Shown: piece after piece, positions 59,822 to 64,000 of the stretch
Numbering within the stretch: the stretch's first letter is position 1
Layout: each line of letters opens with the position of its first letter
From: Begonia masoniana
Lineage: Eukaryota; Streptophyta; Magnoliopsida; Cucurbitales; Begoniaceae
NCBI GenBank assembly: GCA_022432975.1
Contig: CM039503.1
Span: forward strand, 54,744,466-54,808,465
Reading direction: 5' to 3'
DNA: 64,000 nt
The notes under the pieces: model-generated
What the model was told of the DNA's origin: nothing
The model's database searches: none
The model's input: the letters and a program-made list of their open reading frames with translations, nothing else
Translations under genes and position numbers: made by a program

Positions 59822-60030
59822 TGCAAGAATCGATAATGATTCTTTTGCAGGTTCACTTACAGAAATCTTGTTACGACTTTTTTTTTTTAAATAATAAGGT
59901 TTAGTGGATTTCTCGCGATGTAACAGGCAGGGAATCGTCCACGTCGTCGCGATCCAAACACTTTACCGGACCATTCAATCGGTAGGAGCGACAGACAGTG
60001 TGTACAAAGGGCAAAGACGTAGTCAACATG
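59822..60030 (-). pseudogene. Decayed 18S rRNA 3' end with start of ITS1
   Basis: On the minus strand this follows the last ~190 bases of plant cytosolic 18S rRNA through its 3' end (near 59835) into the first bases of ITS1. Recognisable words on the plus strand are TTGCAGGTTCACTTACAGAAA, TTGTTACGACTT, CGCGATCCAAACACTTTACCGG, CATTCAATCGGTAGGAGCGACAG, TGTGTACAAAGGGCAAAGACGTAGTCAA. Most differences from the functional gene are C to T or G to A, and a poly-T run interrupts it. It is therefore an rDNA fragment that decayed under cytosine methylation, not a working gene. Confidence 0.88.
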
Positions 60031-60063
60031 ATTCACCCTTTTATGTAACAACCTCGCCGAGCT

Positions 60064-60143
60064 CTTACCACCGAGAGGATTCGCGGACCAGATCGTGCAG
60101 TCTCTAACTGCCAGTCCGGCCCTTACCACCGAGAGGATTCGCG
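60064..60143. repeat. Exact 22-bp direct repeat next to the rDNA fragment
   Basis: CTTACCACCGAGAGGATTCGCG occurs at 60064-60085 and again at 60122-60143, 58 bp apart. It lies in an unusually GC-rich island (to about 60150) that continues from the 18S fragment. The source of this island was not recognised. Confidence 0.85.
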
Positions 60144-60150
60144 TACCGTA

Positions 60151-61151
60151 TTCATGATCTTTTTCCTTCAGGTGGAGAATTTCATCCCCTCCCCAGCTTT
60201 CGAATTAAATACATGCAAACAATAGATTATTCTCCACCGTTCTTTCTTCCATGATGTGTCCTATTATTATAAATAATTCATTTATTTAAGTATTTATGTT
60301 TGTCATAATTACTTGGAGATAAAATTTAAACTTATAATGTGACCTATGATACACTAAATTTTGTAGGTAGGAGACTATTAAACTATTTTTTTTTTCTCTT
60401 TTCGGCCATCAACATTTCACTCCTGTATTATACAAAACTCTCTTCACCCTTACCTTGGAGAATCCCATTGCTGACTTGCTTACATGCATTATTGGAATAA
60501 TTGTCGAAAACTCAAAAGGTGACCATGCAAGCACGTTCTATAACTCCATGAATCTAGAAACTTTCGATCGCGTTGTATCATTTGGTATACATACCAAAAC
60601 GAATAACATTAGAGATTATGCAATTTGGAGAATCTGCATTTGCAGCTGCGTGGAGGTGGCATGATGAAGGAGAACCATGTGCTCAAGATTAAGCAATCAA
60701 CTTTTGGAAAATGAAACAATAAACATCAAATAAGAATTTGGTCTACTGGTAGAGAAGGAATCAGGACAAAACTGACGTCACATTTATGAGCCTTTTTTCA
60801 TATTTCAGGACTCGATAGACATTCACATTCGTTCAACAAAAACCAAGAGAAAAGCAGAATCAAAACATAAAACAAGCAAAAATCAGTGACCAGTCAGAAC
60901 CTGTTGAAACAAAGATGCATCAAATAAAAGGCAATCTCAGATGAATTCAATTGGCTTGAAAAGAAGATAATGCTTATTTGATGGTATAGTTATGTGCAAT
61001 AATAATATGTAGGGAAAAAAAACACTAAAATCATATGCACCAAAAGGAATATTCACATTCAACAGTATAAGATCAGTCTCGAACATTTTTAGGGGGAGTA
61101 ATGCAGCGATTTGAGCACAACGACAAAAAACTATACAAATGCAATGGATAG
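60151..61151. other. Spacer and ARASP 3' UTR
   Basis: AT-rich spacer with short chance frames (e.g. 60455-60664). Its right part is likely the 3' UTR of the ARASP gene, which reads leftward. Confidence 0.4.
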
Positions 61152-62504
61152 TTACCACATATCTTTGATGAATTCCAGATTTAGAGTATCTCGAACGATG
61201 AGGAATAACCCGAGAATTACAACGAGCATGATTCCCGAAGACATGATTCCTTGCTCTACTTCCATTGGTAGCTTTCTACCTCCCCTAGCTGCTTCTACGA
61301 GGATAAGAGCCAAAGAACCTCCATCTAAGGCTGGTAAAGGAAGAAGGTTGATGATTGCAAGGTTGAGATTAAGCACAGCTGCAAATTGATAAAGGCCCTC
61401 GACGTTCGACCTTGCAACTTCTGCTCCGACTGCAATTATGGCTACCGGGCCAGAAACCTTGCCGGCGGATTGTGAGAAGTTTAGAAAAGTTTGTTTTAAG
61501 CTGTCTATAATGTTTGATGATAGGCCCCAAAATTCTTTTCCAGCATAAGCAAAGGCTTCGGGCAGATTTCTCGCTAAAACCTTCGAATACTTCATATTTG
61601 GAGACAATTGAACTCCGATTTTTCCAGTCCCATCGAAATTTTCGTCTGTTGTAATCCTGATTTCAAAATCTTTTTGTTCCCTTTCGAACTTGATCATCAC
61701 ATTTTTTCTCGGATTCTTCTTGATATAATCAACTACCTCAGAAACTGCAAGAGGTCCTTCCTTTGGCAACTCAATTCCATCAACTGCAAGAATTATATCG
61801 CCAGGAAGCAATCCTCCTCGAGAAGCAGCGGAAAAAGGTCGAACCTCAGGTACAAGCACTCCAGGATATGCTTCTTGAACTGGTAAACCAACTGATATAA
61901 CTTGAAGAAATATTATCAAATAGGCAAAAATTATATTGGCGATTACACCTGCTGAAATGACTATGAATCTGTCTAAAATGGGTCTGTTCTTGAGCAAATT
62001 GACATCATCAACCGGAATATCGCTCTCTGGATCATTATCAGGAAAACCCACAAACCCACCTAGAGGAAAAGCTCTAATAGAATACTCTACATTGTTCGAA
62101 TTGAATTTCGCGAGAATTGGACCAAACCCAACAGCAAATTTACTTACATGGATACCCTGCAGATAAGCAGCGAGAAAATGGCCACTCTCGTGAACAATAA
62201 TTATAGCTGTTAGCACTGCAGATGCCTCCAAAACAGATTGAGCATTTCCAAAATCAATTCCGCCGATAGCCCATGATCTGAAATCGATCCTTCCACGCTC
62301 TGGGTATCTGTTCCCAGCAAAAAACTGGTTTCTGTCTTTGAAACTGAAATCCGACGAAGAAAACGAAAAACTTACAGAAGAGGAGAGCGATTTTGAAAAC
62401 TGGGTCTTCGACTTTACTGATAAATCTAAGATGGATGACTTGGAACACGGCAATTTGATGAAAGAAAACGAAGAAAGGGAAGAGCATGAAAGGCTTATAA
62501 CCAT
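61152..62504 (-). CDS. ARASP: ARASP-like chloroplast S2P-type membrane metalloprotease (450 aa)
   Basis: Site-2-protease (RseP/M50) family enzyme, located in the plastid inner envelope in Arabidopsis, where it is needed for chloroplast development (family knowledge). ATG 62504 opens a Ser/Lys/Phe-rich transit peptide (~70 aa). The zinc motif HESGH is at residues 105-109 within a hydrophobic segment (AVLTAIIIVHESGHFLAAY). A PDZ domain spans about 215-300 (RGGLLPGDIILAVDGI). The second catalytic motif LPLPALDGG, in a C-terminal membrane segment, supplies the Asp ligand. The protein ends with a hydrophobic helix (IMLVVILGLFLIV). Single exon, intact, normal length. Its place beside an AXR1-type gene recalls Arabidopsis chromosome 2 (AXL near At2g32410, ARASP At2g32480). 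Confidence 0.93.
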   Translation of the reverse strand: MVISLSCSSLSSFSFIKLPCSKSSILDLSVKSKTQFSKSLSSSVSFSFSSSDFSFKDRNQFFAGNRYPERGRIDFRSWAIGGIDFGNAQSVLEASAVLTAIIIVHESGHFLAAYLQGIHVSKFAVGFGPILAKFNSNNVEYSIRAFPLGGFVGFPDNDPESDIPVDDVNLLKNRPILDRFIVISAGVIANIIFAYLIIFLQVISVGLPVQEAYPGVLVPEVRPFSAASRGGLLPGDIILAVDGIELPKEGPLAVSEVVDYIKKNPRKNVMIKFEREQKDFEIRITTDENFDGTGKIGVQLSPNMKYSKVLARNLPEAFAYAGKEFWGLSSNIIDSLKQTFLNFSQSAGKVSGPVAIIAVGAEVARSNVEGLYQFAAVLNLNLAIINLLPLPALDGGSLALILVEAARGGRKLPMEVEQGIMSSGIMLVVILGLFLIVRDTLNLEFIKDMW

Positions 62505-64000
62505 GATTTTTCCTTAAAAGTTCAGAGAAGTATTACTAGGAAGAAATAAAGGTATGGACAAGAAATGAAGACTAATTGGAGAGACTGGATAAATCCCCAT
62601 TATTTGGGGTCTGTGGAGGGGAAGTGACCGAAATATCTCCCTTCTTTTCCTGCACTTTAATTTTTCAGAAGCTTCGAATTTCTGATCCACAGAAGGAAAC
62701 GGCGGATGTTACCGGGTCGAACTCTCGGGTCAACTTAAAACTTTAGGCCTGGTCCTAATAGTAAGATCCAGTTCATAATCTCAAGAAGAACAATGCAAAT
62801 CTCTTTAAGGGAAAATAAAAAGAGAATTCTAGGGAGGCCACTTCTTATTTTTGAAGGTGCAACTAAGGCAAGGAATTAGTCGATTTAGCGCGAAGGGTAA
62901 ATTAACATTTGGAAGCGTGGTAAATCGATTGGATGCACCCCTCCGGTTTTGATATATGCATGACGTTTTTCACATATCGATTTCGATGAAATATTCGTCG
63001 AATATATCGTTTGTCCTTTTCGAACTAAATATCCTCACACAGGAAGATACGACATATGAAGAAAATCTCCGAGAGTATTTAGCAGTAAGATCAAAGTAAT
63101 TGAAATTAAGAGATTTTACGGTAGATCCCACTGAATGACTCGAACTCTTTATTTTCTTAACTTCACTCTATGCCTGCATAAATTTAATTCATGGATGCTT
63201 TTGCAAGTTCGAATGTTAAATATAAATCAGAAAATTCAAAAACAACAAACTATATTTAAGTAAAGATAAATAAACAGTTTTCTTGATCATGCCCATGAGA
63301 TTAGATTTGTGGCTCTTTTTCCCTAAGTTTAGATTAGATTAGATTTTGATATAAGCAACTTGATTGATGGACAGTCATTAGAGAGATGATCCAATGTTAT
63401 CGTGGTATGTCGGTTTTGATATAACGCTCATAAATTGATACAATTAATCATATTAATTTCAAAAAATTGAAATTGAAAGTCAAATGATATTATCTACGAG
63501 TAAAAGTAACGTTTTGTTTACGTCTCGTATTTTTTATTTTAATTTAATTCTCTTTTTTTTTTTTTTTTTATGGTTCAAAAGATCAATCTCAAGAGCTATC
63601 ATTCTTGAAAATATTAGGTGTATATAGTATTGGAATAAAATATCCTTAGGAGGAATCACAGCTAGGGTTTATGAAAACTGCACCGCCTTTTGCTAAACCT
63701 AATTTATTGATCAGCTTGATCATATTTTGGTGAACAAGTCTTCTAGAATTCAGCTTATAAAACCCATCTACAAATTCCATCCTCCCATATTTGATCGAGT
63801 TAGCAATATATTTAGACTGATTAAAGGAAACCCAAAAGGATATAATATACGAATAACAGTAAATCTCCACAGATTTCACGACAAGATGATCTGATATTTA
63901 AAGAAAAAACCATGGATAGAGAAGAAAGAGAAAGGTTACGTACCAAGAAAGAGTTGCAGAGAGAGCCAAAGAGATGGAGATATTGACGCGGCTCAATCAA
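62505..64000. other. ARASP promoter, AT-rich spacer, possible gene edge
   Basis: 62505-62760 is the leader and promoter of ARASP. 62760-63640 is AT-rich and gene-free, with a T run at 63553-63569. From 63646 to the end, minus-strand frames (e.g. ending KGGAVFINPSCDSS at 63646) and a GTACGTAA donor near 63936-63943 could belong to the end of a gene lying mostly beyond the right edge. I could not recognise a family, so this is only a possibility. Confidence 0.3.

Noticed and set aside
59887..60129. 80-aa frame in the GC island
   Set aside because: It overlaps the 18S rRNA remnant and is not coding.

Overview
The window is nuclear DNA of a eudicot plant. The genes have many short GT-AG introns and the proteins are typical of land plants: PPR editing factors, mTERF, a FAR1-related factor, a CDPK, EXORDIUM-like, type-4 metallothionein and AXR1. 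Intergenic DNA is AT-rich and full of plant LTR elements, TRIMs and MULE-like foldbacks. I could not identify the species from sequence alone.

Layout. 1-2 kb: 5' half of an AP-1 adaptor sigma-subunit gene (-), with a pure (TA)257 tract in intron 1. 2.4-9.8 kb: a PPR gene (-) split by a very young 6.15-kb Ty1/Copia element (LTRs differ at 1 of 349 sites; 5-bp target duplication). 10-24 kb: mTERF6-like (+), FRS5-like (-), an unnamed two-exon gene (-), an ER-type aminoacylase (+) and a REME1-like PPR-DYW gene (-). 25-29 kb: a 15-exon CMP-sialic-acid-transporter-like gene (-). 30 kb: a small conserved gene of unknown function (+). 32-35 kb: an intact seven-exon CDPK of the CPK5/6/26 type (-). 36-42 kb: gene-free, with one solo LTR nested in another and a MULE-type foldback. 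42.8 kb: EXORDIUM-like (+). 44-48.7 kb: repeats (a Cassandra-type LTR with 5S-like sequence; a 1.3-kb TRIM-family element). 49 kb: metallothionein type 4 (+) with a seed/ABA-type promoter cluster. 50 kb: a large foldback element. 51-59 kb: AXR1 (+, 14 exons), with a 2.2-kb solo LTR in intron 8. 60 kb: a decayed 18S/ITS1 fragment. 61-62.5 kb: the chloroplast S2P-type protease ARASP (-).

Gene order from memory resembles Arabidopsis chromosome 4 around At4g38150-At4g38230 (PPR, mTERF6, FRS5, aminoacylase, CPK26) for the left half. AXR1-like and ARASP neighbours on chromosome 2 match the right end. The genes are housekeeping or organelle genes without an operon-like relation.

Most notable: the fresh Copia insertion that broke the PPR gene; two tRNA-like A-box/B-box modules in that element's leader; a cluster of small frame-breaking indels in five genes between 2.5 and 26.6 kb (assembly errors or decay); and a set of complete TRIM, solo-LTR and foldback elements whose target duplications can be read directly.
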